From positions 5,759,001-5,823,000 of the forward strand of contig NC_065423.1 in the NCBI RefSeq assembly GCF_024362695.1: DNA of 64,000 bases. Direction: 5' to 3'. Of the stretch, positions 12,601-27,600 are shown piece by piece (the first letter of the stretch is position 1; every line of letters starts with the position of its first letter). Below the pieces are notes generated by a model. That model worked only from the letters and a program-made list of their open reading frames with translations, ran no database searches and was not told the origin of the DNA. This DNA is from Pectinophora gossypiella (taxonomy: Eukaryota > Arthropoda > Insecta > Lepidoptera > Gelechiidae). A program made the position numbers and the translations under genes.

Positions 12601-15600
12601 CACCGTCAGAATCGATAAAATGACCGTGACATAATTTTATCATGTTGCGCTAATTCACCCTACTGGTGTTGCCGTACTTTATTTTACAATCCAATTAATA
12701 TATATAGATATTTTATATCTGTCTTAAGCAATTTATTTTGTGATTGTCAATTTGTTTTAATATGCACATAATAAGTCTTCATACAATAGAGACGTTTTAA
12801 GTACAAGCACTCACAGAGCGTCCATATCAGCGCCGTGGTCCAGCAAGTAGATGGCAGTTCGGGAGTCCTCCTCCACTATGGCCTGGTGGAGTAGCGTGAA
12901 TCCCTTGCCGTTGCGCACATTGGGGTCCGCCCCGCCCTCGATCAACGGCGCTATCAAGTTCTTGTGACCTGCACAATTTTGTTGTATCTACAATACTTTA
13001 ATTGCTTTGTTATGTAATTATTTATTAAGCAGTGTGTTTTACAGAAAACCTACTCATGTAAACTGAATTTTTGGCTATTGCATGTTTTTTAATGTTCTTT
13101 AGCATGTCATGCTTGTGCAAAAGATCGCGATAAGAAAAAATCTGTTATTCGAGCCCTACATCCCAACAGGAGATATAAGGATTATTAAAAGAAGAAGAAT
13201 GTTTGAAATTTTGGCTCTAGGCTATTGAGGTGGTGGGAACTTTCCGCAGATAGTCAAATATGCTAATGACAATGGGTAGATATCATCATCATAAAGGGTA
13301 AAGACGATCCAAGCAGTATCTACGATGTATTTACCCTCCTTTCCTTCATCCTCTGTAATGAACGAACAAATACAGATGAAGAGTAGGTTAAAAAGAGTGA
13401 ATTGACTGATCACCTTGATTTAACAAAATTCGGTAAAACGCTGGGACTTAGTTCATCATGCGATGGCTGCACCTTTGCCTTTTTGCCCTTTGCCTATGTA
13501 TGTTTTATGACGAGTATACCTTCAGTCAAGGCGAGGCTAGCCGGTGTGTCTCCCTCGGAGTTCTTGAGGTTGAGGTTGGGCAGCAGCGGCGCGCCTGCGC
13601 GGTCCGCGGCCGGCAGGTCGCCCCTCTCCACCTGCTTCTTGTGTTCTATCACCGCTAGCACCACCGCCTCGTGGTTGTTCAGTACTGCCAGGTGCAGTGG
13701 GATTTGTCTGGGTAGGAGTATTAGTTTTAAGACCTTTAATTGATATTTGAGAGGACAGTAGCAGTTGGGACTCTGGCTATGCCGCAAATATTTTGTGATA
13801 AAAGGAGTCAACGTTTCTTGGCAGGTCCCCAAAAAACTAGAGATATCTATCTGGTAATATCTACTGTGTGTCATTAAGATTTTTATCAAGGAGCGAAGTC
13901 ATCTTCTGAGCAACGTACTCCAACTCGTATTATCTTCAGGATGCCACGAGAGACACAGTTCGCGAACCAGAACGTTGCGCTTGTCTCGCGAGACGGTCAG
14001 AATGAACCTAGTTAACGTGGACCCAGATGTTGGAGGTACAGACCTGTAGACAGTGTCGTCGTGTTCCCCGTACGAGCTCTGCAGGTTAGGCCGGGCGCCG
14101 TGCTCGAGCAGCGCGGCGGCGAGGCGAGCCAACCCGTTGGCGGCGGCCGCGTGCAGCGCAGACAGGCCCGCTTCATTACTGTGGTTTAGCTCCCCGCCCA
14201 GGTGAGACACTAGGAACACTGCCGAGTCCTAAGTTAAAGAAAAGGTAAATATGTATTGTCGCCGTTTTGAAGGCAGAAAATAACGCGCGCATAGAAAAAA
14301 AATATTCTTTTTAACAAACTAGGGACAATCTAGAAATAGAAAATCCAAGGGCAGTAAAACAGTTCATTAACTTTTCTTTGACAGGCTGTTGACAAATTTC
14401 CCGCCGAGACATGAAAACCAGAGATTAGTTGTTATTCAGTATTTTATTTATTTTGGGATTTACAATAGAAACACTGCGCATATTCTTTTTAAGATTTTTA
14501 GCTGCTACAATGTTTTAAAAAATGTTCCGGTATGCTACGCGTAAGGTGCAGTCCATAAACGGACGCCCCAAGTGCGCATTTATGCGTGCGTTGCACTGTG
14601 ACTCATTGCACCAGCTCAATAAAACAGACGTCAGCGACGGAACGAATCCAAACTTCCAATACTTTTGTGTAACCTTGCAAGTAAGTCGCTATCGGCACGC
14701 TGATTTAGAAGTACCCATTAGTTTATGATTCAGTACACGTGAAATGAAATTATTTACACTAAATTTCTCTTTGTTACTCGTAATTGTGCATATGAGCCTC
14801 CCAGTACTAGCCTTGTGAAGCAAAATCTTGCGATGTAGACAGACTTTATATAATTATTGTCTTGTATATATTAGAAAACCTTATTACTTAGCTAGAACTA
14901 TTGATTGACGTACCCATCACCTCCCATACCTCCCATTATGCCAATTGCGTAAATGCATGGCCACATTTAGGCTGCGCTGGTTCAAATATTTGTTCGTTCT
15001 ATTTGTATAACTATATTAATATTCTTATTTGTATAACTATATTAGATTTCTTATTTAAAATGCTAACCTCAAACCACCCTTGCGCTAGTATATGCAGCAG
15101 GCTATCTCCCGACCCGGAATAAAGGGGGTTCGGCTGGCATCCTTTCTCCAACAACTTAGCAGCGAACCCTCTCTCGACGATATTCTCCGTCTTGCCTTCC
15201 ACGGGGTCTTCAGTAAAGGCGTTCTTGTTCGTCACCGGAGTATCAAACGGATTGGATCCATTCATTACTAAAGTCTCGCTTGAAGATATAGACGCTCGTC
15301 TATCGTCTACCAACGCGTAGTACAACGGTGGATGCTCGTCTGTCAAAGTACGCAAGTTCGTATCCAAATTGGTCTGTTTGAGAAGCAGGTCGAATATCCT
15401 TTGGTTTCTAGCTATGACTGCTTGGTGGAGAGGTGTGCTGGAAAGTGTTGAAAGAATTAGCAAAAAGGCATTTCACACAACGCAAAACTTTAGTAATTTT
15501 CGAATGCACTGAAGAAATAATAGGGTCAAGTATTTTTGGTTAAAACTATTTTTTTCATACAACTGAGAATACTTTGTATTCTAATACTATTGTATTCTTA

Positions 15601-18600
15601 GTAATAAAAGTAAGAGATAATAATTAAAGTAGCACATAAATATTACGTTTTTAAAGAAGTTGTTTGTTCTTGAAATCAGCAGAAATATAAATATTTTAAT
15701 TAACAATTTTAGTGTTCACTTACAAGCCCTTTCTATTCTGTCTGTTGATATCAGCCCCCTTCTGTACCATGACCTCTGCGATCTCAGCCATCTGTTCCAT
15801 GGTCTCCTCGTCACACGAGCTCGTCGTTAGTGACGCAATCAGATGCAGTGCCGTGTCGCCTTCCTCTCTGAGTGCAACATTTTTATAATTCAAAAAATAC
15901 ACTTATCCTTTTATTGGTTGGAAACTTTTAAGGGCAGAACCACGACGAGTCATTGACCTTTCATTTATAAATTAATAGTCACTTGGGAGTGGCACTATCG
16001 ACCTGGCCTTGAACATGTTAAAAACCTTTAATTACGGTAAAGTGATACATATGATATTTTAAAATACCAGCAAAACTGATTTATGCTGCGAACTGTGTAA
16101 TTAATTGATTACAGGATTATTTTTAAAAGAAATACAGATGATCTTTATGCGAATTTATTTTGTATTTATAACGAGTTCCGTAAGTGTTCTGGTAAGAACA
16201 GTTGATCCTCGAGACGATTTTGAAGCTTTGGCAAGACACACAGTAAAGCTAAAGTTCAAACGTCTCAGCATTACATACATACAGCCTAAAGTGAGTTAAC
16301 TGATATTTTCGCACACGCCAAGGCGACACCATCATTGTAATATCGTTCGTTTCCCTTTACGTCATTCACTCATTATTTATTACTCTACTTACTTTGTGGT
16401 AAGGTTAGGATCAGCACCATTGTCGACTAGGAACTTAGCGGAAAAGGCATCCCTAGCGTCGACCGCTCTATGCAGCAATGTGCGCCCGCGCGGGCCGCGC
16501 GCGTCCGCGTCTGCGCAGTGCTGCAGGAGCGTGGTCGCGATGGACGCGCTGCGGCCGCGGAGAGCCAGCTCCAGCGGCAGCTCACCGCGCGTCGACATCG
16601 CGTTTACTATATCTGTTAGCTGGAACAAGAGGAAACTCGTTAGAGACTGGAATTCTCTGCCGTCTTCTGTATTTCCGAATGCATATAACCCAGGTGTTAT
16701 CAAGGCCAGAGTGAACAGGCACCTTCTAGGCGAACTCGCTCTATCTTAGTTTTCATCAATTCGCCTTCGGGCAAGTCTGGGGCCAAAAGCAAACCCATCA
16801 AAGGTAAAAAAGAGAGGTTAGATGCAATAAGTTCCCTTTAGTATATTATTCCCATAATACTCAATAAGTATATTGCCATTCCACAATGTACAGATACAAG
16901 TGAAATTACACAATAAGAAACATTATGGAGCCTGGAGGGCACAGCAAAAGTAGGAGAGAGGAAAGCGTAGTCTTAACTTAGCAAAAAATAAGTAATAAAG
17001 TATGGTTGCCTGCATAGATGATATAAAATAGGATGCCTTGGGTCTGACAGACTTCTGCTAACAGTTGTTGAGTGATCACAAACATAACTACACATTGATA
17101 GGAGTAGGTACGTGAGATGAAAGTACGTAGTGATTACGTAGCTAAGTACCAAACCGCCAAGTTACAATATACCAGTAAGTAGTTCAATCCTTTCAAGGAG
17201 CAGCCACCTTGCAATATAGAGATAAGGTGGTGCTATGAAATCGTGAGCTCATTAAAACGAAATTAAAACATTTATGTTCACCTCACTCGAATGGTAAAAC
17301 ATTTCATACAATGAATGTAAATTCATTCGAATCAAATGTCGGCTCTTTGTTCAACGTAAAGAGCTGAGTTCAATTATTCATCAAATTAGTAAACAACATT
17401 GTCTTTAACAGGCCCATGAGTAGAATTCTCAAAATTACGATTGGTACTCTGCCAAAAGTGAAGTAAGAGTAAAACTGTGCACGTATCGGAAGCGCAAGCG
17501 CAGTGTCCGAGCAATATATCATGGTGAGCGCGTGAGTAGACACACGTTCAATTGCACGTAACTATTGATTTATGACCTCACTGATCCTTAATAAGACTTG
17601 GAGAACTCTGTAACAGTGCCCTATATGTAATCGTATTCATATAATGAGGCAGTTAGTAAGTACAGGTATAAAAGATACAATATGGATCCGAATAAACAAA
17701 ACAAATAGAACTACTAAATGAAAGAGAAAGGATAAAAAAAATAGGAGAATATATATATTTTTAATTACAATTTATTATTTCTACACTATATTGGCCACCC
17801 GATATTGTCAGAGAATAAGTTTTGTATTTGACGTGACTTATTGTAGATGCCGCAGATGGAATTAGCTACTTAGCCGAACAAATGGGGAGCGCTGACCCTC
17901 AGAGAGAATAAGAAGACAAACTGGCAATCAAATGATTCAACGTCTTACGTGCATTAAATATTTATTGTGTTGTTTATATTGTCTTGTAGGAGCTGCTATG
18001 ACAATGAAAAATTGCAATAGACATTCCTCTCAACCAAAAAAGTTTGCCTCTATAATAGCACATGGATCAAATATATTTTTTAAAACCATTTTTACATCAT
18101 TTTTAACATGTTACGGTTGATGTAAGCCGCTACCGGAAAACGAAGAACACTGCCTAATAATACTGTTTATACTTTCATGAAAGACTGTTTTTAGACGACA
18201 TAATTTAATGTTTTTGCATGGTTAATGACAAAATTATTAGCTGCCAGTCCACTCATTCTTTACTGCGTACGAAGCAGCGCTGTCGCGATTGTCGATTAAA
18301 TAATAGGTGCCTGACGACACGCGAACGATCCCAATTATCGAATCAATTTAAATACAATTGGACGTTACGTTATTACGCTTACATTTGCATGTTTCTTTAT
18401 TGCAACGGCACTTTAGAACTCGCTGCAAAAAGTTATTATGCACTGCAACTTTTGGCGCTTACTCAAGATTTAACTTGAAACTACAATTGAGTACACGCTA
18501 CTTAAGTGCTTTTCTTATGCACTAAGTGATGTTCAAGGAAACTATTAACTTTTAAACGGGTTAAAGAACATATTTTCTAAAGACACGATGGATTTTGTTA

Positions 18601-21600
18601 CTGTCTAGAATCGACATCTACCTGTCGTGTATTGTCGAATTTAGGCCTTCACCTTCTTTGGGTTGACTGATCTCTTTTCCATTGATACTAATTACATGCA
18701 TCTATTAAAACATCCGTGTTGTCTGGAATATAAATGGCACGCTAGCAATCAGTGTCAATTGTCATCTAGCGCGATTATACTCGTAGTGACAGTTTATGTA
18801 ATTGTATCACTGTAGGGGTACGTACATTATTTGATAGTATGGTCAGAAAATTAACAGAAATATAAAGGTACTATAAAAGTAAACTTTGTATATCATTTAC
18901 TAATTATTAACTGATTAAAGTATTACTTATCTACAAATGTAAAAGATACTAAGTACTACGCGATTCCCCTACTAAATGCATTTTATTTATGTTATGATTT
19001 ATGTCATAAAAAACACGAGGCGCGGGTCAAGCCGGTAATACAGTTTAGTTCAGTGTAGTTTCGTACATAAACATTATATAGGTACATAAACAGTATATAA
19101 ACTATACATGTTTATGTAGAAAATTCAAAATGTTTACAGTCTTATCGTGTGGGTTGTGAGGTGGAATACCAACTTCATCAACCCTGGTGTCAGGGTTACT
19201 ATTGAGCTGTCAAAAGCCCCTGACTTAAGTTATGTAACGACTACTTACTTACATCAGTAAGTAGTAACCGGGACCGACGGCCTAACGTGCCTTACGAAGC
19301 ACGGATCGTCTTACTTTCGGACAATCAGGTGATCAGCCTGTAATGTTCTAACCAAAATAGGGACCACAAAGTAATTTTTGTGTTATGTTCCCATCGGGAA
19401 CCGAACCCGGGACCTCCGGATAGTGAGCCCAACGCTTAACCACTGGACCACGGAGATCGTTACAGTGGTAGTAATGTTTACAGTGATATAAAGTTGAATT
19501 ATATTTGTCAAAAAATCAGCCATTAAAACTTGTAAGTAAATATTTATTGTTAATGCACGGGACAGGGCACAGGTGCCCTGCGTATGCGCGGCGTATCCGC
19601 ACTGAATGTATCTTGATGAATGACAATAGTCCGCTTTCTCAGTTATATAATACGGCAACCTTTTCGTGTCAACTAGTCGAACATTCGAGTTAGTTTCCCA
19701 ATCATAAAGATTTAGACCTAGATTCGATTAGACATTTAGCATGTTTTTTTAGTTACAGCATCATTCATCAGCCGGAAATCGTCCCCTGCTGGACGGAGGC
19801 GTCCCCTAAAGCTCCACAGTGACCTATCCTCTGCTGCCCGCATGCAGCGAATAATACTTAAGTATATTGAAAAAACATATGAGAGTAGACACAGTTCAGT
19901 ACTTTGCACCCAATAAGTTCTTTTACGAAATAGTCCTTGAAGTATTGGGTAGTTTCTTAGGTTAAAGATAAATTATGATTTTTTTATTTCTAAATAAAGA
20001 CACATCTAAAGGTGACAAAAAAAAAAACGTTTTCTTTTATCTATTTAACTTATTTTTGAATATTAATATAGAAAAATGTAATAATAAGTGCAACTTTTTG
20101 TCACGTTTTTCTATGACGTCACAGGTTGCATCTTCATACAAATTCGTGTTTTGACTTTTAGTAAAAAGTAACTGATTTAACTAGTTGAAAACTACCGTAT
20201 TGTTGCGCGTATTATATAAACAAACAAGATATTTTATTCCCATAAATTACATCAAAGTTGGCAAAAAAAACTGATCAGGAAACAAGTAATTATATGAAAT
20301 ACCTGTAGGTATTTCAGTACCTATTATGCAATGATCATCACGCATCAATGAAAATAAGTTGTTTTTGTATCCTGTAAAACTATTTATTGTCTCTATATTT
20401 ACATGTTTTCGGAAACTAATAGTTAATTCAATGAGTCACAGTAGATACTAAGAATGTTATAATGTATTATTAATATAGACAATATTGTAAGCATTTAGTC
20501 ATTGGTATACCACATCCGCTGAATATGATGATGTCAATAACATTTGTAGAGACGAATCAAGTCGAGGACCTTATGATGAGTAACATGTTTGATCATACTA
20601 TTATATTATTATTGTAGTTTGTTGTTTGTAAAGCATACATAAAACCAACTAAACAAGAAACCAATTTACAATTTATAATTTTTATGCAAAAAGAACTGGC
20701 TATTCACTATTGCCGTTCCATTCTTTGTAACAAGTTTTTGTACTGTTTGTAGGCATGCGCTGCTTACCTCATTACATCTTGTTAAAGAGGATTCAATCGT
20801 GATTCAATCAGCGATCGTGTAACTTCATTATTGATGAAGATTGTAGGTCTTATTATTATATGTAATATACCTAAAAACAATGACTCTCTTCATTTCTTGT
20901 AACTTCTAAAGTCTTGGCCGAATGACGGACCTGCGATGAGTATTCACTATCAATTTTCTTCCATTTTACAAATGCTTTTATTTTATCAGCAATCGTTATT
21001 AAACAGACAACAAAGGCATAACGACGTTATCGTAATATGCAAATATTTTATTTTGCAAGATTTAACAGAAGGTTTTGATCGAACAGGTAGGCATGTAGCA
21101 AGCGAAAGAACATATTGCTATTAGGTATTTTAAAACAAAAGATTCATATCGTTTACCAATACAAGTACCTGTATTTCTAGTTTTTAAGTTGCTAAAAGAG
21201 CAAGTCGAGAATAACCTGTGCACATAGCGGCCGTGATGTCATTCATCTCATGATTCATCCTTCACATTTACCGTAACAATAAATACTATTCTAAGTATAA
21301 ATAAATAATTAAACATTCCTCAATAAAAGGCCCTTTATTCCGCTTCCGACAAACGTCATTGTCAGTGATATCCGTAGATATCCATCGCTGGTAGCGTTAC
21401 AAGTTTACTTTCACAAGGTGGTACAATAACAGCATTGTATTTGGTGTTATCGCTTTGTGAATTGGTTGATTGTTGGCCGCGGCTGCGATCGGCCGGATGA
21501 CGTCGATTGAGGTAATCATCAGTAATAGTACGCGTGGGTGCCAAAACAAACCGGCGAGGTTCTCGAATACAAGGAGACATCTGATAATGTATTGTGATGA

Positions 21601-24600
21601 CTCATGATTACTTTTTGTTGAAGATGTTCCCACACCGATTTTGCCATACTTTTGAAATATTTGGTGCAACTTTTTTGGTGAATTTCAAAATGTTTATCAC
21701 AGCATAAGGGCAGAAGTTCTTACAGTAGCAAAGATTTACCCCGAAAAATACATTGTCCATATTGTTTTGCTGTCGTGAGAAACTGGATATTTCGTAACTT
21801 CAGAGACCTTGGATACTTTTTATATAAAAAAAAAATACACCGACACCTTTAAACAGGCACGACTACAACAAAATATTAATTGTCAGCTTATACTGAGAAA
21901 TCAAGATTTACAGGTTTTAAACTCGTGCTCTAAAAAACTAATATCTGTTTCTAAAAAAATAAGTTGTTTTTGAAAATATAATGTCAATTAATTTTACGTT
22001 TTAATTGGTCAAAGATAGAAAATATTGAATACTTTGAAGTTATTCACAAATAATCAAGTAAATAAATATAGTACTTTAATACTAAATAATTTCATATCCA
22101 GTTGCGAAAATTGATTGATGAACAAAATTAGAATTGTAAATAAGGCACAAATTCAGAAGTTGCAACATGTACTGCCGATCGAGCTTTCGAAAATCTTTTG
22201 TAATCTGCAGCGAGCGTGCGCTGCGCGTGCGCTCTACCTTGGCGACTTGGCCAAAACTCGCTCCGTGACATTGAACACTTCGTTCTGCTCTTATACCAAC
22301 AACCGGTCTTTAGACACAGCTGATTACTTATACATATAACCATAATATACAAGCTACCAATTGATTTTAGCAGCATTTCTAGATTTTTTGTACGGTCTAA
22401 ACAGTTTTTAACAGACTTTTTAATCTTTTGATAGTGATATCATATAGATAAGTAATTGTATACCAATTTACATTTTTCATACTAATATTAGTAATAAAAT
22501 AGGTATGAGTCTGAAATTATGATACTTAAATGTGCAGTAGAGCCTTGACCCTTCGGATACTAGGAAAAGCCCCTTAATAGTACGTCTTGTGCAACAGAAG
22601 CTGTTTATCTTTGTACCTATATACACAAAGGCTAATGGTTTTATGATATGACAGTAATTAGTAAAGGCTGCCAAGCTTGTTGACAAATAACCAGTAGTTC
22701 ATGTTGTCTCAAAGCAACGCTTGATGTCGGAAGCGATCAATTTCACAGTCCAACGGCTGTTATAACTTAATAATGGGTAACTGAAATGGCGCTCTGGAAC
22801 AAGCAATCGAATTGCTCAAGTGGTCTTAGGGCACTTTATATTCCGTGGCTTAAGCAAGTTCTCACTAATCAACTATCAGTCTTCATAAGATGATTAATTG
22901 ATTATACATTTCCTCTTGTAGCCTATTCGTTTGTAACAGCACATTCTTGAGCAGCCTGCTACGATTAACTGTGTTTCGTGCAGATTTAGATTCTGGAGTC
23001 GTCGAGTGTTATATGGCTCTCATAAACCGGAAAAGTTCACCGAATAGGTTCACATTGTTTTCGGGAAAAATATCGACATATTCTTGGGCCGAATTTCATA
23101 TTTATTATATTGTCTTTTAGCAGGATTTTCAGTAACGTCATGTATCACGTTTCAGGATATATATAATTAAGGAATCAATATAATTAAGTTAAAAATTATA
23201 TTAAATAATGACGTAGACAAGAGTGTCTAAAACGTCAAAGCGGAGTATTGTACCTGTGTTATACAAGGTTCTTACAATATCTCGCAGCCTTGGCTTTGGC
23301 GCATACACCAGTCAGATGTTGAAGCCGGTGCGAGGCACACGTTTGGCTGAACGAACCAGCGGAGTGAGTTGCGATCTCAAATACGATTCCCGCGTGTGTG
23401 GTTGCTATCAATATTGTGGTGATAACAATTCTTATTGGATGTGCTTGGATACGGGAGTATATAAATTACGAGGTTTAAGGTAGTTATTCTTTTTGGATGT
23501 GAACTTTATAATTATACGCACTAGTGTTTTTATGAAAATGATCTTTTATATCGGATTCGCTCACAGATTTATTGTTCTGAGTTCTGTAACGAAAACCCTG
23601 GCATTGAATATTTACTAGGTAGAGTCGAATCATAAGTAGTTTCCAGTTTTATTACTTTTGGGTATAGGTAAGACTATACCTATTATGCTATTTTAATTAG
23701 CGAAAAGCGAAGATATTGATTAATAAAATTATCCTATTATAGACATCGATAGGTGGTACGGGCTGAAAATATTTTTAATACAAGTATATATTACGAAATA
23801 TCTAATAAAACTGTCTAGTCTTCCATGATCAACCTAAGTGAGTAATATGTAATATGTGTAATGCCGAATGTTAACACATTTATGTTTCTAGTAACCTAGT
23901 TAAAAGCTGTTAGCATGTGTCTTATAGCCACATGAGAAGTTTTAAGCGTTTACTGGGTTTCCACACAAACTAATTAGTTTCAAACAAACTCTATGATGCA
24001 ACAAACGACCTCTTGCAAATCTCTTAATTAATTTTACAAATACGTGGAACGCTCGCGCCCATTTGTGAAACACTACTTATTGTTTCTCTGATAATATCGC
24101 TTTAGTTGCAATTCATTGCAAATAAATTACAGAAGATCAAAAGATAAATGTCTGGATAATCCATAATTTTGAAATAAAGTAGGTAAGTAGGAAAAACGTA
24201 AAAAACTACACGATACCGTCATTATCACTATAATTAATTTACATAATACAGTAATAAATACTAATTAAACAGTGTAGAATAAATAGGATAAGGTGTAAAT
24301 ATTGTGTACGAAGCTATTAGTGGCAAGGCTGCTTAGGCTACAAAATATTAGCTTTGAGTTGCAATGAATCACTATATCAATACGAGCGTATGTTAAAATA
24401 ATGCTAAGAGTCATATTTCTCCATAGATATTACAAACATACGTAAACTGACGCCCGTGTGATCCCTAATAGGGTAAGCAGAGCAGGAATAATTATTATAC
24501 GCTTACTTACGGAATAATTAATAAGATACGCTTCTGTATATACAGAAAGTTGCCGGTTCAGACCTTTTTTCATAAATCAGTAATAATACCATGATAAATA

Positions 24601-27600
24601 CTCCATCGAGGGTTTGCGGTGTTTCTCAATTACAAGTTAAGAAAAGTATGACTAATAGAAAACCGGTCATATTTATTATACAGCCATAGCCTCCATGGTA
24701 CTGTTTCCATCTGGAAAATATGTATAAGGCCTGATGATGATGAGCAGCAGGACATTACTAGCTTAGTACGTTTATCAAACAAAGTTTTCTAGACAATCAT
24801 TTTTTTATTAAATTCTGTAGTTTTTTATAGTCTAAGATATAAACAAAAATAGTGATTTTCCACAAATTGTGCGTCAGGAAATAACTACTAAGCAATTGTA
24901 ATAAAAACGTTTCAAATCGATGTTTAATTCACGATGACATGTGTTTTGTATGTTCATATACTGATTTGGGTTTTAATATACTTAAAGTTTTTGTAAAACG
25001 ATACCGGTGAGATCACACTTAAATAGCGTTCGTTATACACGACGTAATTCACGATTACGGTGATACACAAACAAACTCACGTCCATAATTACTAGTCGTA
25101 TGCATACACCATGAGTAGCCAGGAAACATCTTGCAGGTATTCTTAACAAGTGCTTTAGGCTCGCCCCCTATTACATGGAGCTTAAACATAGCTGGCGAGG
25201 ACTGAGCGTAATACACCTCTGCTAACTCCTTGGGCGTGCAGGCGTAATGCTATATTATGTATGTCTTAAGATAGACTTTGGCCAACAGCTTCCACTATGT
25301 ATTCTAATATTGGTCTATTCCCTATAATAACGTTATATTTACCATTAATTTACACTGGAAAATTTTACATTTACAACGTTCAACATGACGTCGCCGTAAA
25401 GAAACTATTTTATTTCGATGCCACTAATGCAGAAAACGACGACTGTTAATAAATTAATTAAGATATTGCTTGGTGTACGAAACTGCCAAGTCTGTGGTAC
25501 ACAAAGCGATATTCGTTTGACCCACATGCTGTGAGTATTGTGAAACTGTACAGGTTCACTTCATTTGCTTATCTATTGAAGCTTATTGAAGTCATTAAAC
25601 TAAAGAAATATTGGTATGTAACACTTTAATCTAAACATCGGAAGGAAACCAACATTCCCGAAAAATAGGTACGTATCGGAGGAATGGGACCCAACCTGTA
25701 TTGGGCTGCGGGTTAGAAGTTCAGACAGGCAGATACGCTTCTGTAAAAAATCGGACCTGTCAAATCAGGTTCTTCAGGTTAGGTGAGCGAACCCTGTGTA
25801 AATGGGATAACGCTAGGGAGATGATGAACATTTTCAACTAATCAACGGAACAAGAATCGCTTGAAGTCGGCAGTTTAACTCTTGTAATTCTCCCTGTCTC
25901 TATCAATATCATCTTCTATTAATCTTTCGAACGCCGGAACGCGGATCTCGACCAGACACAATGTAAAATCTATTGTGTCTGGTATCTCGGCATATGAGAG
26001 GTTAAGCTAGTGCTGAGTATCTAACGTATAAGGTACCTACCTTACCTAGTAAGGTACCTACCAACGTATACGTTGTGTGTTGGTCACCCAGCCTGCCTAC
26101 GTACCTACCTAACGAACGACGAAGATCACGTTGAATTGAAAAAAAAAATCCTGGCTGCTCAGCATCAGCGACTATCTGGGTGACCAACAACAAAAAAGAT
26201 GCAGATGGTAAATAGTACCTAAAAGTCTTACGATATGGCATGTAGGTACATTTATTTTTGAAAGAGTCACCCGTAAATATGGTATCGCTCTAGTTTAGTT
26301 CTTTGTCTCAAAATAAAAAAAGTCGCATTGTTTGAGGTTTAGGCGGTTACAATACAATGCAATACAAATATCCGGTTTTCGGGAGTCTCATATTTCTAAT
26401 TAAACGCGGTAGGAACCCGGTAATATGTGTTTTAATTGAAAGAGTCACAGTCCACGGAATGAAATTACGACACCGATAGTTTTGTAAGAGTTAAGATAGC
26501 AAGCTCCAAGCAAATATACACGCAATTTAGTTGAAGCTATTTTGTTACTTTCTGTACAGAAAGTAAAAAAGGACGGCAATTAATTTCGGTATGTGGACTT
26601 GACGTCAACAAAAGTTAAATATTCACTGAACTTGAATTTAATAGTACCTACACACGAATTAAACGATAGTATAATTAATCTTTGTGTTTTCTTTTCTTTA
26701 ATTCTAGTAGGTACGATAAAAAAATATTTAAACGAATTCCTATATTCGCAATAAAAACCTAGGAAAAGCAGTTTCGCCAGGAAATGCAATTCATAATAAA
26801 TCACTATGGAAACCCAACATGATGATATGTGCGTGAGGTAAAATTATTAGCGAAAGCCGACATACGCAAGATGTAAATAAAACAAGGCAGACAGACAACG
26901 TGCATAACACGAGTTAGTGCTTTGCCTAATGAACAGGTTGTCGTTGTGCAAATTATTTCAAAACAAACTTCAACGCATCTGGCTTCACATAAGTGCCTGA
27001 CAGCATATTTAGGACTAACACACATAATACAGATTATATCCATATATTATAAATAATTATACATACACCCTTAATCCCTAATGGGGTGGGCAGAGCCACA
27101 AGTAATCAAAGACGACTTGCAGCCACTGTTGATACGAAGTCCTTAGATGGATATGATAAATCTCCCATAATAATCAATATCGCCCATAATATAAGTAACA
27201 TAACATACCTACAAGTACAACATATGCTCTCGACGATATCCCAATTTGGGATAGTCAAATGTACTAAGCAATTCGCAAGATGATCTAAGGAATTCATATA
27301 AGAAGTATATAATTATAGTACGAAAAAAAAATACGCTGAGGTAATTAAATGACGTGAATGAGGTAAATACAAACAAACCGTCAGTCTAGGGTCTATCTAG
27401 ATACGCAAATCGTCGAAAAAGTCGAAGACATAATCTTCTCTTCTTCTATCGTGTGGGTTGTGAGGTGGATTACCAACCCCATCAACCCTGGTGTCGGGGT
27501 TACTTTTGAGCCGCCAAAGGCCCTACATAATGAAGACATAATGTATCAGTATATTCCCCATCTCTATTGTTACAAAATGAGCGTAACAGTTCGTGTAAAC

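Noticed and set aside
13402..13743. Plus-strand frame of 113 residues
   Set aside because: Antisense of ANKFY1 exon 9, which has better phase and family evidence.
16396..16749. Plus-strand frame of 117 residues as one gene
   Set aside because: Its first part is antisense to ANKFY1 exon 5; only the last ~40 residues are real, as a retrotransposon fragment.
23223..23483. Plus-strand frame with several cysteines, 86 residues
   Set aside because: No signal peptide, no splice context and no family recognised. Possibly a repeat fragment.
26002..26241. Minus-strand frame of 79 residues
   Set aside because: Lies over a simple GGTACCTACC repeat and an inverted repeat; no gene features.
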